Numbered from the stretch's first letter, positions 1 through 8,541 are shown. The stretch is DNA of 64,000 bases from CADEED01 sp963711635 (GCA_963711635.1 CAVQEZ010000022.1:1-64000); one strand, 5' to 3'. The notes: generated by a model not told the origin, from the letters alone. Translations and numbers: made by a program.

Positions 1-492
1 CTGCTCGACTCGAATGCCTGGAATGCGCAGGTCGCCTGGCAGCTCGAGTCGGCGTGGAAGCCGAAAATTTCGTATCGCTACGCGGTGTTCGAGGGTGACG
101 ACCCGAACACCGACGAGAACGAAGCCTTCGATGGACTGTGGACCGGCTTCTACGACTGGGGTAGCTGGTGGCAGGGTGAAATCGCCGGCGAATACTTCGC
201 ATCGAATTCCAACCTGGTCTCGAGTCAGCTGCGCGTGCACGCCAAGCCGAATGACGCCATCGGCACCGGCCTCATCCTCTATGACTTCACGCTCGACAAC
301 ACGGAATCCGCGGGAGTCACTTCGGACAACCTCGCGACGGAGCTCGACTGGTACATGGACTGGTCGCTGAATGACAACTTCATCGTGAGCGTGGTGGCGG
401 CCTACGCGCATCCGGGCCGGGCCGTGGAGCAGTCATTCGATCGTGACGAAGACTTCTACTATGGAATGGTCTACCTCTCGTATACCTACTGA
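1..492 (+). CDS. Alginate-export-type outer membrane porin, C-terminal part
   Basis: The reading frame is open from the first base of the window and stops at 490-492, so the N-terminus lies outside. The visible 163 residues alternate hydrophobic and polar stretches and end in an aromatic residue (SYTY), as beta-barrel proteins do. The pattern WKPKISYRYAVFEGDD followed by LWTGFYDWGSWWQGEI is typical of alginate-export (AlgE-like) barrels, where it forms late strands and loops. The protein would sit in the outer membrane as a channel for an anionic polysaccharide or another solute; the substrate cannot be read from this fragment. Confidence 0.75.
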   Translation: MLDSNAWNAQVAWQLESAWKPKISYRYAVFEGDDPNTDENEAFDGLWTGFYDWGSWWQGEIAGEYFASNSNLVSSQLRVHAKPNDAIGTGLILYDFTLDNTESAGVTSDNLATELDWYMDWSLNDNFIVSVVAAYAHPGRAVEQSFDRDEDFYYGMVYLSYTY

Positions 493-519
493 GCCACGTG
501 CAAGCCCGCCCGCACCCGG

Positions 520-915
520 TCATTCCCGCCTGAGGTTCACCATGAGGCCCGAAATCGTGGAGCTCACCATGGAAACGTCGAAAACCGGGGTCTTGCCCTC
601 CTTCTTGAGGAGCACGGCCTCGAAGTCATCGACTTCGACGCCGTAGCCTTTGCCGAGCGCCGTCTTCATGGACTTTTTCACCAGCTGAGCCACCTGGTTC
701 TCGGCGGTTGCCTTTCGGCAGCTGCGTGGTGACGTCGATGGGCGTGCCATCCAGCGGCGAGATGCGGAACACCAGCTCTCCGGCGCCGTCGCTCGAATGG
801 TTGAAAATCGATGCGCCACTTGTTAGACGGCTCGGCGCTCGCGAACGAGCCAAGGCGGCGCATGCGAAACCAGCGGCGCAAAACGCGAAGACCTGTGCGA
901 ATGTTTTCCTGGCAT
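520..915 (-). CDS. Small exported protein of unknown function, read through frame changes
   Basis: An ATG at 913-915 follows a GGAGG ribosome site. The plausible protein needs at least two frame changes: one just after the fourth codon, which restores a hydrophobic signal segment (FAQVFAFCAAGFACAALA), and one near 715, where TQLPKG joins TAENQVAQLVKKSM. The rejoined product is about 130 residues with a soluble C-terminal half (ALGKGYGVEVDDFEAVLL) ending at 520. I do not recognise the family. It is divergent from the barrel gene that starts near 1024. The frame changes could mean a pseudogene, but similar changes across the window favour sequence error. Confidence 0.5.
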
Positions 916-1023
916 GACTTCGCCTCCGAGAGCGATCTAGCCAGCCGCATTGCAGCGCGACAATGGGCCGATGGACCTATGTACGCAATAGAGCGCCTCC
1001 ATCGAAGCTCGCGCCGATGGTGA

Positions 1024-1931
1024 GTGCGCACGCCGCTTCGCCGCATGGCTGGCGCTCAGCTGCTCTGGGCCGGCGCCTCGCACGCGCAGGAAATCGAGCC
1101 GCGCGCCTATTCGCCCAGTCCCAGCGGCGTCAATTTCCTGCTGGCGGTGGCCGGACACTCCGAGGGCGGCGTGCTCACCGATCCTTCGCTGCCGGTCACG
1201 GACATCGAGGCACAGATCGACGCGCTGGCGTTCGGCTACGGGCGAACTTTCGACGTCGCGGGCCGCTCGGCCAATGTGGCGCTCGCCCTGCCTTACATCC
1301 AGGTCGACGCCTCGGGAAACATCGGCGAACAGCGCGCATCCGTGTCACGCGAGGGCATCGGCGACACCAAGCTGCGGCTGGCCGTGAACCTGATCGGCGC
1401 ACCGGCGATGACGCTGCGCGAATTTGCGCAACGCGAGCCGCAAACCACGCTGGGATTCAGCCTCTCCGTGAACCCCCCAGCGGCGAATATTTTCCCGACA
1501 AGCTCGTGAACATCGGCACGAACCGCTGGGCCGCCAAGACCGAATTCGGGCTCACGTATCCCGCCGGCAAATGGCTGCTCGAGACCTATGTCGGCGCCTG
1601 GTGGTTCGGGGACAACGACGAGTTCTTCGGCGGCCAGCGGCGCGAGCAGGAACCGCTCGCCAGCCTCCAGGCGCACGTGAGCTACACATTCAAGCCGCGG
1701 CTGTGGGTGGCGTTGAACACCACCTACTACGAAGGCGGTCAAACTACCCTCAACGGCGTTCGCAAGGCGGATCGCCAATCCAATTCCCGCGGCGGCATCA
1801 CTTTCTCGATGCCGCTGGGCAAGGACTATTCACTGAAACTCAGCTGGAGCCGCGGCGCCACCACCCGCATCGGCAGCAACTTCACGACCTTCGGAGTCGG
1901 CCTCCAGTACGCGTGGATGGACGGGCGATGA
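1024..1931 (+). CDS. Outer membrane barrel of the Phenol_MetA_deg / transporter family, one frame change
   Basis: The protein starts around GTG 1024 with a poor signal segment ending ASHAQ, then continues as EIEPRAYSPSPSGVNF. The frame changes at a run of six C near 1476: restoring one C gives NPPSGEYFPDKLVNIGTNRW, the expected family motif. The second half runs to the TGA at 1929-1931 with many amphipathic strands and ends in LQYAWMDGR. Members of this family (PF13557-like) are beta-barrels often called putative transporters; the substrate is unknown. The signal peptide probably also carries a frame error, so the exact start is uncertain. Confidence 0.7.
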
Positions 1932-2058
1932 GCGACTCCGTGCGCGCGTTCGGCCAGCACGGACGTCTTGCGCATATGCACCGCGCCCAGCAAAACCCGG
2001 GAAAACCTTCGGAGGCCATAGGTGCGCCCTAGGCACCAGGTAGTAACCGCCGTGGAGA

Positions 2059-3150
2059 TCAGGACAGGCCCGCGCTCGCCGGGTTTCGCAGCAACACCGG
2101 CTCGGGGAATCTCCATTTGCCGCCGAGGATTTCCGCGCGCGGCCGGTACAACCGCACGATATAGCACCAGCCCTTGGCGATGATCAGGCAGTTGCTGGTT
2201 CCCTCCGCGCAGCCGCCGAACTGGATGGACACCGAGCCATCGGCGTCGCGCACCGCGGTGCGGCTGTTGAGCGTGCGGCCGAACTGACCCTCGCTCAGGA
2301 AATGCCCGTGGGCGTCGTAAACGGTCAGCGACCAGAAGCCGTCCACCGGCACGTGTCCGACCGTCAACCGGTGCTGGGTGTTGCCGTCGTTGTGTCGCGG
2401 CACCGTCAGTAGATAGGCGATGTCGCGCGGCGGGCAACGGTCCCATTGCGTGGCGGTACCGATCAGGTGCCGCACCGGGTCCACTTCGCCGCGCGCGCCG
2501 AAGGTGCGCTCGTCGCCGTCGATGGTGTTGCCGAGCAGCTGCAGCGCCACGCGCACCCTCGCCTGGCTGACCGGGTCCCAGTTCGGAATCACGAAGCGTC
2601 CGCCGCCGTGGCGCGCCACGACGATGGCATCCTGCAGCGCGTGCACCGCCGCCAGGTCGGCGCGGCTGGCCGGATCCAGCAGGATGCGCACCACGATGAG
2701 CATGTAACGGGTGCTGACATTGTCGAAGCTGAAGGTATACGTGCCCGGTCCGTAGAACATGGCCAGCGAGTAGTGATCCTCGTCCAGCGCTTCGATCGAC
2801 ACGAAGCGGTCGCCCGAGGGCGGCAGCGTGACCACCACCGGTCCGAGCTCGAGGTCGAAGACGCCGCGCGACCGCAGTACGTCGGCGTCGGCCCAGGCCA
2901 GCGGCTGGCTTCCGGCCGGTGGAAATTCGCGGTCGTGCACCAGGCGTCCGAAGCCGCCGCGCTTCACGACGGTCATGAACTGCATGTCCGTTTCGGCACG
3001 CACGAAGTTGTCGGGTGTCACCGGCAGCGTATGGGCCACCGCGGCCTCGGTGCCGCGCCTGTCCACCGTCGTCAGAAGGCTCATGGTGTTCCAATACCGC
3101 ACCACGGCGAGCAGGGGCCATAAGACCTTCTGCTCATGGAATTCGGGCAC
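2059..3150 (-). CDS. DUF1254/DUF1214 domain protein
   Basis: The N-terminal part (FVRAETDMQFMTVVKRGG, then SRGVFDLELGPVVVTLPPSGDRF) matches DUF1254, and the C-terminal part (GHVPVDGFWSLTVYDAHG, FGRTLNS) matches DUF1214. The two domains usually occur together in proteins of unknown biochemical role. I chose GTG at 3148-3150; a longer reading to 3222 would overlap the upstream kinase-like gene. No signal peptide is seen. It is the last gene of a six-gene minus-strand run that begins with the DUF3313 gene, with 40 bp between it and the preceding stop. Confidence 0.8.
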   Translation of the reverse strand: MPEFHEQKVLWPLLAVVRYWNTMSLLTTVDRRGTEAAVAHTLPVTPDNFVRAETDMQFMTVVKRGGFGRLVHDREFPPAGSQPLAWADADVLRSRGVFDLELGPVVVTLPPSGDRFVSIEALDEDHYSLAMFYGPGTYTFSFDNVSTRYMLIVVRILLDPASRADLAAVHALQDAIVVARHGGGRFVIPNWDPVSQARVRVALQLLGNTIDGDERTFGARGEVDPVRHLIGTATQWDRCPPRDIAYLLTVPRHNDGNTQHRLTVGHVPVDGFWSLTVYDAHGHFLSEGQFGRTLNSRTAVRDADGSVSIQFGGCAEGTSNCLIIAKGWCYIVRLYRPRAEILGGKWRFPEPVLLRNPASAGLS

Positions 3151-3190
3151 TTGCGCATCGCCACGCAGGCAGCGGCCCTGCTCCGGCGTA

Positions 3191-4324
3191 CTAACTACTG
3201 TCCGCGCCCGCCGGGTCCGCACGCGCGGGCAAGGCTCGCTGATCCGCGCCGGTGACGGCCGGCGCCTGGTTCACGCCGGCCAGCATGCGCTGCGCACTGC
3301 GCAGCGTTTCGCTGGCGCGCTTCGCGTCGCCGACGATGTCATCGAGTGCCGCGCGTACTTCGGCGAAATCCTGCCGCGGGTGTTCGAGCAGTTGCCGGAT
3401 GGCATCCGCGTTGGCGGTGATGGCGCACAACGGCTGGTGGAGCTCGCTCGAAATGGTCTTGACCACGTCCGCGGCCGCGCCGCGCTGCGAGCCCGCGGCT
3501 TCGCGGCCGGCGAAAGTTCGGACCAGGCGCGAATACAGCGTCGCGTTCTCGGCGAGCAACGCGACCATCATGCAGGCGGTCCCCAGTACTCCGTACGAGC
3601 GCGCGAAATGCCAGCTCACGCTGCCATAGTCCGGGGCGGCGGCGCGCAGCAACACGTCCAGCAGCCACGCAATCAGCGTGACCAGCAGCCACAAACCGAG
3701 CACCGAGCTGCGCTCACGCCACATCAACGCGACGGCCACCAGCAGTGACGCGCACAGTAAGGTGGTGGCCAGCACGCGCCACAGCAGCGTCGCCGCGCCG
3801 GCGGGCGCACTCACGCCGAAATCGCCGCTCGCAGCGGTGACCCAGGTCGCAAGCGCTGCAATCGCCACCGTGGCGGCGATACCGCCGGCGATGATGGACG
3901 CGACGCGCGACGCATCCACGCGGGCGGCCGAACTGCGACGCAGCAGCGCAAAGGAAATGGCCGCGGCCGGCAACGACAGGTCCGAGATGAACTGCAGCCG
4001 CAGATCGACGAATGCGTCCTGCGCCGCACGCAGCAGCTGCGGCGCCGTGGTCAGGGACATCAGCAGGAATCCACAGGCCAGCGCCAGCACGGCGGGAATC
4101 CGCGTCACGCGGAACTGCATGAACAGCAGCGCGGCGACCACCAGTCCGAAGGCCGCGAGCGCGGTATCGAAGATGAGAACGAGTGTTTCGGAACGCGACA
4201 CGCGCTCATCGGCGAGTGGCAACGCCAGCACGCAACTGCAGATCATCAACAGCGCAAGTGCACTCGCCTTCTGACGCTGCGCGAGCGTCGGATCCACCGA
4301 CAACACGTATGGCTCACTCGACAT
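3191..4324 (-). CDS. MASE4 membrane sensor with histidine-kinase dimerisation helix but no ATPase domain
   Basis: About eight hydrophobic segments fill residues 15-270 and resemble a MASE4 sensory module. They are followed by a DHp-like helix, SELHQPLCAITANADAIRQLL, with the phosphoacceptor candidate at His296 in the FixL-like H-E/H-x-L-x-Q-P setting. The protein then ends at residue 377 after an Ala/Asp-rich tail; no N, G1, F or G2 box is present. The downstream gene starts 41 bp later, so no ATPase domain follows. ATG 4324 (MSSEPYV) is preferred over 4342. It could be a phosphotransfer or dimerisation partner for another kinase, or a truncated gene; the first is inference. Confidence 0.75.
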   Translation of the reverse strand: MSSEPYVLSVDPTLAQRQKASALALLMICSCVLALPLADERVSRSETLVLIFDTALAAFGLVVAALLFMQFRVTRIPAVLALACGFLLMSLTTAPQLLRAAQDAFVDLRLQFISDLSLPAAAISFALLRRSSAARVDASRVASIIAGGIAATVAIAALATWVTAASGDFGVSAPAGAATLLWRVLATTLLCASLLVAVALMWRERSSVLGLWLLVTLIAWLLDVLLRAAAPDYGSVSWHFARSYGVLGTACMMVALLAENATLYSRLVRTFAGREAAGSQRGAAADVVKTISSELHQPLCAITANADAIRQLLEHPRQDFAEVRAALDDIVGDAKRASETLRSAQRMLAGVNQAPAVTGADQRALPARADPAGADSS

Positions 4325-4430
4325 GCGCGACCCCCTGCGCATTTGTCTGAGCAGATTCTAAGCGGGAAATCCCAACGGGAGCTGAACCGAAAGCGAAGGG
4401 GCTGTAGGAGAAAGTCGATACCGGTGCCGG

Positions 4431-5366
4431 TCAGTTTTGTAGAAGGCTGACCTGCAATGCCTGCGATAAATATTTGATAGCCCGCTGGCCTCGCACACTG
4501 TTGCCTGCGGCATCGAGCGGCGGTGAATACGTGGCGATGCCCATGCGCCCAGGGACGATGCCAATGATGGCGCCGCCCTTGCCGGCCATAGCCACCATGC
4601 CGACGTTTTGCAGACCGGAAGCGGCCACCAGAGCCTGCAGAGCTTTGGATACTTCCGGCTTGACCACGGCCTTCCCATTCAAGGGATTCTTGCCGTCATT
4701 GGCCAGCGTGGCGGCCATGATGGCGAGGTCGCGCGCCGTCAGCGTGACCGCGCCCTGTTTCACGAACAGATTCGCGGTGGCATCGACATCGTCTTGCAGC
4801 TTGCCCTGACTGGCCAGTCGGCGCGCGGCCTCCAGCACCGATTCCGTGGCGGCACTGGCCGAACGATACATGCCGTCGTCGAGGAACAATTCACGTCCCG
4901 CGAATGCGCCGAGATTACCCAGCAATGCTCGCCACTTGGCATCGGGATCGTGCTGCGGCTTCACCAGGCTGACGGTGGTGATGGATCCTTCCCAGTCGAG
5001 CGGGTTGCTGGCAGCCGCGCCGCCCTGCTGCTCCGCGACCAGCGCCGCGGTGAACGGCGCTGCGACCGCCGTGAGTACGAAGGGCACGCGCGTGTCACCG
5101 GCCTCGAAGATCTTGCCGTTCACGCGCACGATGACCACGCCGTACAGGTCCGGCGAGATCCTGGTCCCGATCGGCACAGAATCCGGAATGGCTCCGGAGC
5201 CATCCGGCTTGTAGCGCTTGTGCGCCTGGGATACGGCCGTCTGCATGTCGGCGTCGCGGGCGCCCTTGGGACCGCGCGCCAGGCTCACGTCACTGACAAC
5301 CAGGGCCAGCAGTCCGGCGAGCACCACCAGGCGCGGACGGCGCCGGGATGCATTCCGAGAACGCAC
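4431..5366 (-). CDS. Exported glutaminase-fold protein lacking the catalytic residues
   Basis: A GTG start at 5364-5366 gives 311 residues with a cleavable signal segment (residues 11-30). The rest follows the glutaminase (PF04960) pattern: VNGKIFEAGDTRVPF, DLAIMAATLANDGKNPLNG, and near the C-terminus PGRMGIATYSPPLDAAGNSV. The usual SxxK nucleophile/base pair (family pattern SISKVF) is replaced by AVAAPF at about residues 100-105, and the NPxxNAGAI loop is NPLDWEGSI. The YxxQCS and KSGVGGGI motifs are also altered. It should therefore be inactive as an amidohydrolase. A TATATATA stretch lies at 5382-5391, just upstream. It sits downstream of the sortase and its substrate on the same strand. 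Confidence 0.8.
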   Translation of the reverse strand: MRSRNASRRRPRLVVLAGLLALVVSDVSLARGPKGARDADMQTAVSQAHKRYKPDGSGAIPDSVPIGTRISPDLYGVVIVRVNGKIFEAGDTRVPFVLTAVAAPFTAALVAEQQGGAAASNPLDWEGSITTVSLVKPQHDPDAKWRALLGNLGAFAGRELFLDDGMYRSASAATESVLEAARRLASQGKLQDDVDATANLFVKQGAVTLTARDLAIMAATLANDGKNPLNGKAVVKPEVSKALQALVAASGLQNVGMVAMAGKGGAIIGIVPGRMGIATYSPPLDAAGNSVRGQRAIKYLSQALQVSLLQN

Positions 5367-5418
5367 CCCGGACCGTCCGTATATATAAGAGTGCTCGCCG
5401 GGCACCCTCACAGTCCTG

Positions 5419-6018
5419 TCACCGATTGCGCAGCACGCGGCGCGTGCGCATGACCAGCGCGAAGCCGATGCACAGCGCACCGAACAATCCGGCCAGCGGC
5501 CAGGAGCTGGCGGTGCGCGGCAGATCGTCGTACGTGGTGGTGGTCATGGCCACCTGCTCCACCGGGGGTCCCATCTGAATCTCCTCAGCCGGCGCAGCGG
5601 GCGTTTCCATCACCGCAGCCACCAGGCGATCCTCCGGGATATAGAACGTCAGCGTGTCACCGGGATGCAGATTCCTGACCGGAGTCTTCTTGCCACCGAT
5701 GTACACGGAGCGATCCGGCTTCGGATTCAGGGTGATGGTGTCGCCGCCCTTCATGGCCATCTGGACTTCGGTGCCTTGCTTGGAGACCTTCTTGATTTCG
5801 CCTTCGAACTTCACGTAGGTCTTGCCGTCTTTCTGCAGGACTTCCTGGCAGGCACTGCCGATCTTCGGATGCTTGGCGAGCATCTCCGGCGACCAGACGA
5901 CTTGCGTGCAGTTCTCGCCACTGGCGGTGAACGCACGATCGACCGAGCTTTGAGCATTGACGCCAGCCGCTGCCGCTAGGGCAAACGCGGCCGCGAGTAT
6001 CTTGGCGCGAGTATTCAT
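5419..6018 (-). CDS. Sortase substrate with C-terminal LPRTA sorting signal
   Basis: The ATG at 6016-6018 follows GGAGAG and overlaps the sortase stop by 4 bp. The 199-residue protein has a signal peptide (AAAFALAAAAGVNAQ), a soluble region with two cysteines (ENCTQVVW, GSACQEVL) and a beta-rich stretch around GDTITLNPKPDRSVYIGGK. After a Pro/Ala/Thr-rich linker comes LPRTA at 166-170, a hydrophobic segment (PLAGLFGALCIGFALVM) and a basic tail (RTRRVLRNR). This is the classic tripartite sorting signal; LPxTA fits class D sortases. The function of the anchored domain is unknown. Being adjacent to a sortase makes it the likely dedicated substrate. Confidence 0.85.
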   Translation of the reverse strand: MNTRAKILAAAFALAAAAGVNAQSSVDRAFTASGENCTQVVWSPEMLAKHPKIGSACQEVLQKDGKTYVKFEGEIKKVSKQGTEVQMAMKGGDTITLNPKPDRSVYIGGKKTPVRNLHPGDTLTFYIPEDRLVAAVMETPAAPAEEIQMGPPVEQVAMTTTTYDDLPRTASSWPLAGLFGALCIGFALVMRTRRVLRNR

Positions 6019-6653
6019 GTTTCTCTCCGTTGCAGTTTGATGGGGACTTCGTTGCGGGTCTGCGTTTCGTCCAGCTCGGCGCGCACGATGTAGCGCTTGG
6101 GCGCCGAGCCGACAAAATAAAATGGGTAACAGGTGACCAGCGTGATGCTCGGCCGCGACGTCGGTGCGAGCACCGACCCGTCTTCGGGCGCGACGATGCT
6201 GATCTCCACGATGTGATAACGCAGGGTGCGTCCACCGTGCTCGAGCAGGATCTCCATGCCGAGGTCGGCATCCTTGAGCTTGCGGAAGAAGCCGTCGCGA
6301 TGCGCGGCGAGACCCAGGTTGCCGTTCTGTTCGAGACCGGCGGTGCCGGGAATGCGGCCGGCGCCGCGATCCAGGTTCAAGTCGCTGGTATCCGCATACA
6401 CCGGCACTTCCAGCGGCAGCGATGGAATCCGCAGCACGGCCTCGGGTGCATTGCCGGCGCGCTGCGCCTCGGCGTACGCCACGACACGCTGTTGCGACCA
6501 CAGGCTCTGGTCGGCGGGCGCGACCGTCATGGCGCGGAATTCCTCCACCGCCTGCGCGCGCGACTCTTCCGCCCACAACCGCACACCGCCATACATGCCG
6601 AGCAGCGTGATCCCCACGACCCAGGCAGTGCGTTCAATCCAGCGCGTCAGCAT
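6015..6653 (-). CDS. Class-D-like proteobacterial sortase
   Basis: The 212-residue protein starts at ATG 6651-6653 with one membrane segment (TAWVVGITLLGMYGGVRLW). The catalytic set is visible: His118 in GLAAHRDGFF, Cys175 in LVTCYPFYF, and Arg in KRYIVRAEL. Short size, a single N-terminal anchor and a cysteine in a TLxTC motif fit class D/E sortases, which cleave between Thr and Ala/Gly of LPxTA/LAxTG signals. The next gene encodes an LPRTA protein with an ATGA overlap, so translation is probably coupled. A copy of the shared 20-bp motif lies 34 bp upstream (6687-6708). Confidence 0.9.
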   Translation of the reverse strand: MLTRWIERTAWVVGITLLGMYGGVRLWAEESRAQAVEEFRAMTVAPADQSLWSQQRVVAYAEAQRAGNAPEAVLRIPSLPLEVPVYADTSDLNLDRGAGRIPGTAGLEQNGNLGLAAHRDGFFRKLKDADLGMEILLEHGGRTLRYHIVEISIVAPEDGSVLAPTSRPSITLVTCYPFYFVGSAPKRYIVRAELDETQTRNEVPIKLQRRET

Positions 6654-6686
6654 GGAGCCAGCATCGTCCCGAGCGCGTTTTTGCAG

Positions 6687-6708
6687 CAATGGGCCTTTCG
6701 TCCAATCT
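6687..6708. promoter_or_regulatory. Copy of shared 20-bp motif upstream of the sortase
   Basis: The core reads GGGCCTTTCGTCCAAT. It aligns base for base with four other intergenic copies (7457-7478, 8542-8563, 14854-14875, 19891-19912). It lies between the DUF3313 stop and the sortase start, 34 bp before the ATG. Confidence 0.55.
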
Positions 6709-7399
6709 ACTGCTTTGCGGTCACGTCGCCGCCGGCCGTGGCTTCGCGAAGTGCGTCATAACGCTTGCGCAGGGCGCGCGCCCAGGTCTGCACCATCATG
6801 CGTGCCTGGTGTGCGTTTTCGACGGAGTTGGTCCAGCGCATATCGCCGGAATTGCGGGATTCGCGCGCATCGACCACGCGGCCGATGAGCTGGCCGGTCT
6901 CCGAGTCGCGCAGCTCGGCATACAGGGTGGCGCTGCCCGCACTGGTCGTGAATACATAACTGCGTCCCGGCTCCTGGGTGTCGACCGCGTTGGGCCAGAC
7001 ATCGACGATGGCCGAGGAGAACCGCAACACGTCCGGTCCGGGCGCCGTGACGATCTGCGGTCCACCCTTTTCGCTGAACTCCTTGGCAAAGGTTTCCTCG
7101 GCGACCTTGGAGATCTTGCCTTTGATCTCCTCGAGCTGATTGGCACTGAGCTTGTTGCCCGAGAAGGTCTCTTCCTTGTCCCAGCCCTTGGCGAATGCCA
7201 CCTGGATGGGATCGACGATGATCTTGTGGTAGATGGAGAAGTCCGCACCGGGGCGCGCGTACGCGGCATCCAGGCCTTTCAGCTTCACCAACGTCAGGCC
7301 ATCCCATTCCTGCGGCGGCTTCTTGGCGAAGGCAGTCGCACACAGCAGCGCGGCACAGAGCAGCAGAAAGAAGTGCGTTGGCACGGAAAGGCGTTTCAT
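6707..7399 (-). CDS. DUF3313 domain exported protein
   Basis: The 230-residue product begins with a signal peptide (FFLLLCAALLCATAFA). It carries the DUF3313 pattern: GADFSIYHKIIVDPIQVAF near residue 55, and later the AELRDSETGQLIGRVVDARE segment that the family shares with lipoprotein-like DUF3313/DUF4136 proteins. The family is periplasmic or membrane-associated with no known activity. It appears to be the first gene of the sortase run; the intergenic space to the sortase is about 50 bp. A copy of the shared motif is 58 bp upstream of its start. Confidence 0.8.
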   Translation of the reverse strand: MKRLSVPTHFFLLLCAALLCATAFAKKPPQEWDGLTLVKLKGLDAAYARPGADFSIYHKIIVDPIQVAFAKGWDKEETFSGNKLSANQLEEIKGKISKVAEETFAKEFSEKGGPQIVTAPGPDVLRFSSAIVDVWPNAVDTQEPGRSYVFTTSAGSATLYAELRDSETGQLIGRVVDARESRNSGDMRWTNSVENAHQARMMVQTWARALRKRYDALREATAGGDVTAKQ

Positions 7400-7456
7400 G
7401 GATCACCTCGCGAGTCGGGACCAGCGCCCCAGCGTGCGTTGACAGGGGCCCATTGC

Positions 7457-7478
7457 GCGTCGGACCTAGGTCCTACCG
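7457..7478. promoter_or_regulatory. Copy of shared 20-bp motif with perfect 12-bp palindrome
   Basis: The centre, GGACCTAGGTCC at 7462-7473, is a perfect palindrome. It lies between the divergent DUF3313 and barrel genes, 58 bp and about 130 bp from the two start codons, so it could serve either promoter. Confidence 0.6.
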
Positions 7479-7606
7479 CCTCGGCCCCATGAATGCGCGG
7501 TCTTGTACGTCCGAAGTCCGATGTCGCGGTGCATCGGCCCGTTGTAAAACATCCCCAAGCCGCAGCCGTCCGGAATCTTGGAGGCTGCATCGACCCTCTC
7601 CCTGCG

Positions 7607-8518
7607 ATGCCAACGACAAACAACCATCAAGAAAACCCTATGACAGCTGCGGCCTCTTTTCAGTGTCCGGTGAGCCTGGCGACGAGCAAGTTGAATACGC
7701 GCGCCAGGTGGCGGCGATTTGGGCTGCCCACCGCCGCGGTCCTGATGACCGCGGTGGCGCCGGCGCTGCACGCGGAAGCGGGAAACCCGCTCAACGATCG
7801 CTTCAACATCAGCCTGGGCGGGTTCCTGCTCAGCACCGACACGGAATTGCGCGTGGACGGCGCCACGCGCGGAACCGAAATCGATGCGGAACGGGATCTG
7901 GGACTGGAGGATTCCGACCGCTTTCGGATAGACGCCTACTGGCGCATGACGCCACGCCAGAAGATCCGGCTGATGTACTTCGACACCAGCCAGGCAGCGC
8001 GCAAGACGCTCGAGGATGAAATCATCTTCAGAGACACGGTCTATCCCGTGAACCTCGAGGTTCGCGCCACCACCCAGACCCAGGTGATCGAGCTCGCCTA
8101 CGAATACACCTTCGTCAAGCGCGAGACGTACGACCTCTCGGGGTCGTTTGGCATCCATAACCTCAAGTTCGAATCCAGCCTTTCGGGCGAGCTCAACGGC
8201 CAGCCGTTGGCGAACCTGACCAACTCGGCGGAAGCCAATGGGCCGCTGCCGGTACTGGGCCTGCACGGCGTGTGGCGATTCCACGAGAAGTTCTACATCG
8301 ACGCGATGATCCAGTACTTCTCGATCAGCATCGACGAATACGACGGCAGCGTCACCGACTACACGGCCTCCGCGGTCTGGCAGTTCTCCGAGCACTGGGG
8401 CGTCGGTGCCGGCTGGAACAACTTCGTCACCAAGGTGGACGTGGACGGCGCCAACTTCGATGGTCACCTGCGCTGGAAATACGGCGGCGCCCGCGTCTTC
8501 GTGACCGCTTCGTTCTGA
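7607..8518 (+). CDS. Outer membrane beta-barrel protein
   Basis: In-frame ATGs occur at 7607 and 7640; neither has a well-placed ribosome site (a GGAGG lies 22 bp before 7607). A long basic region precedes the signal segment PTAAVLMTAVAPALHA. The mature part of about 255 residues is made of short amphipathic strands (FNISLGGFLLSTDTEL, RFRIDAYWRMTPRQKI, VIELAYEYTF) and ends RVFVTASF with the terminal Phe expected of a barrel assembled by BAM. It resembles small OmpW/outer-membrane-beta-barrel-domain proteins of unknown role. No frame disruption is seen. Confidence 0.75.
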   Translation: MPTTNNHQENPMTAAASFQCPVSLATSKLNTRARWRRFGLPTAAVLMTAVAPALHAEAGNPLNDRFNISLGGFLLSTDTELRVDGATRGTEIDAERDLGLEDSDRFRIDAYWRMTPRQKIRLMYFDTSQAARKTLEDEIIFRDTVYPVNLEVRATTQTQVIELAYEYTFVKRETYDLSGSFGIHNLKFESSLSGELNGQPLANLTNSAEANGPLPVLGLHGVWRFHEKFYIDAMIQYFSISIDEYDGSVTDYTASAVWQFSEHWGVGAGWNNFVTKVDVDGANFDGHLRWKYGGARVFVTASF

Positions 8519-8541
8519 GGTGCCGGGGCCGCCGGCGCCAA

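Noticed and set aside
520..915. Reading this locus as a pseudogene
   Set aside because: It needs several frame changes, but so do many intact-looking genes nearby, so sequence error is the simpler explanation. The call stays uncertain.
2018..2045. Hairpin GGTGC-GCACC after the barrel gene as a terminator
   Set aside because: The stem is only five base pairs with no T tract, too weak to support.
5382..5391. TATATATA stretch as a firm promoter for the glutaminase-like gene
   Set aside because: It could be a -10 element, but no convincing -35 sequence lies 16-18 bp upstream, so I did not list it as a promoter.
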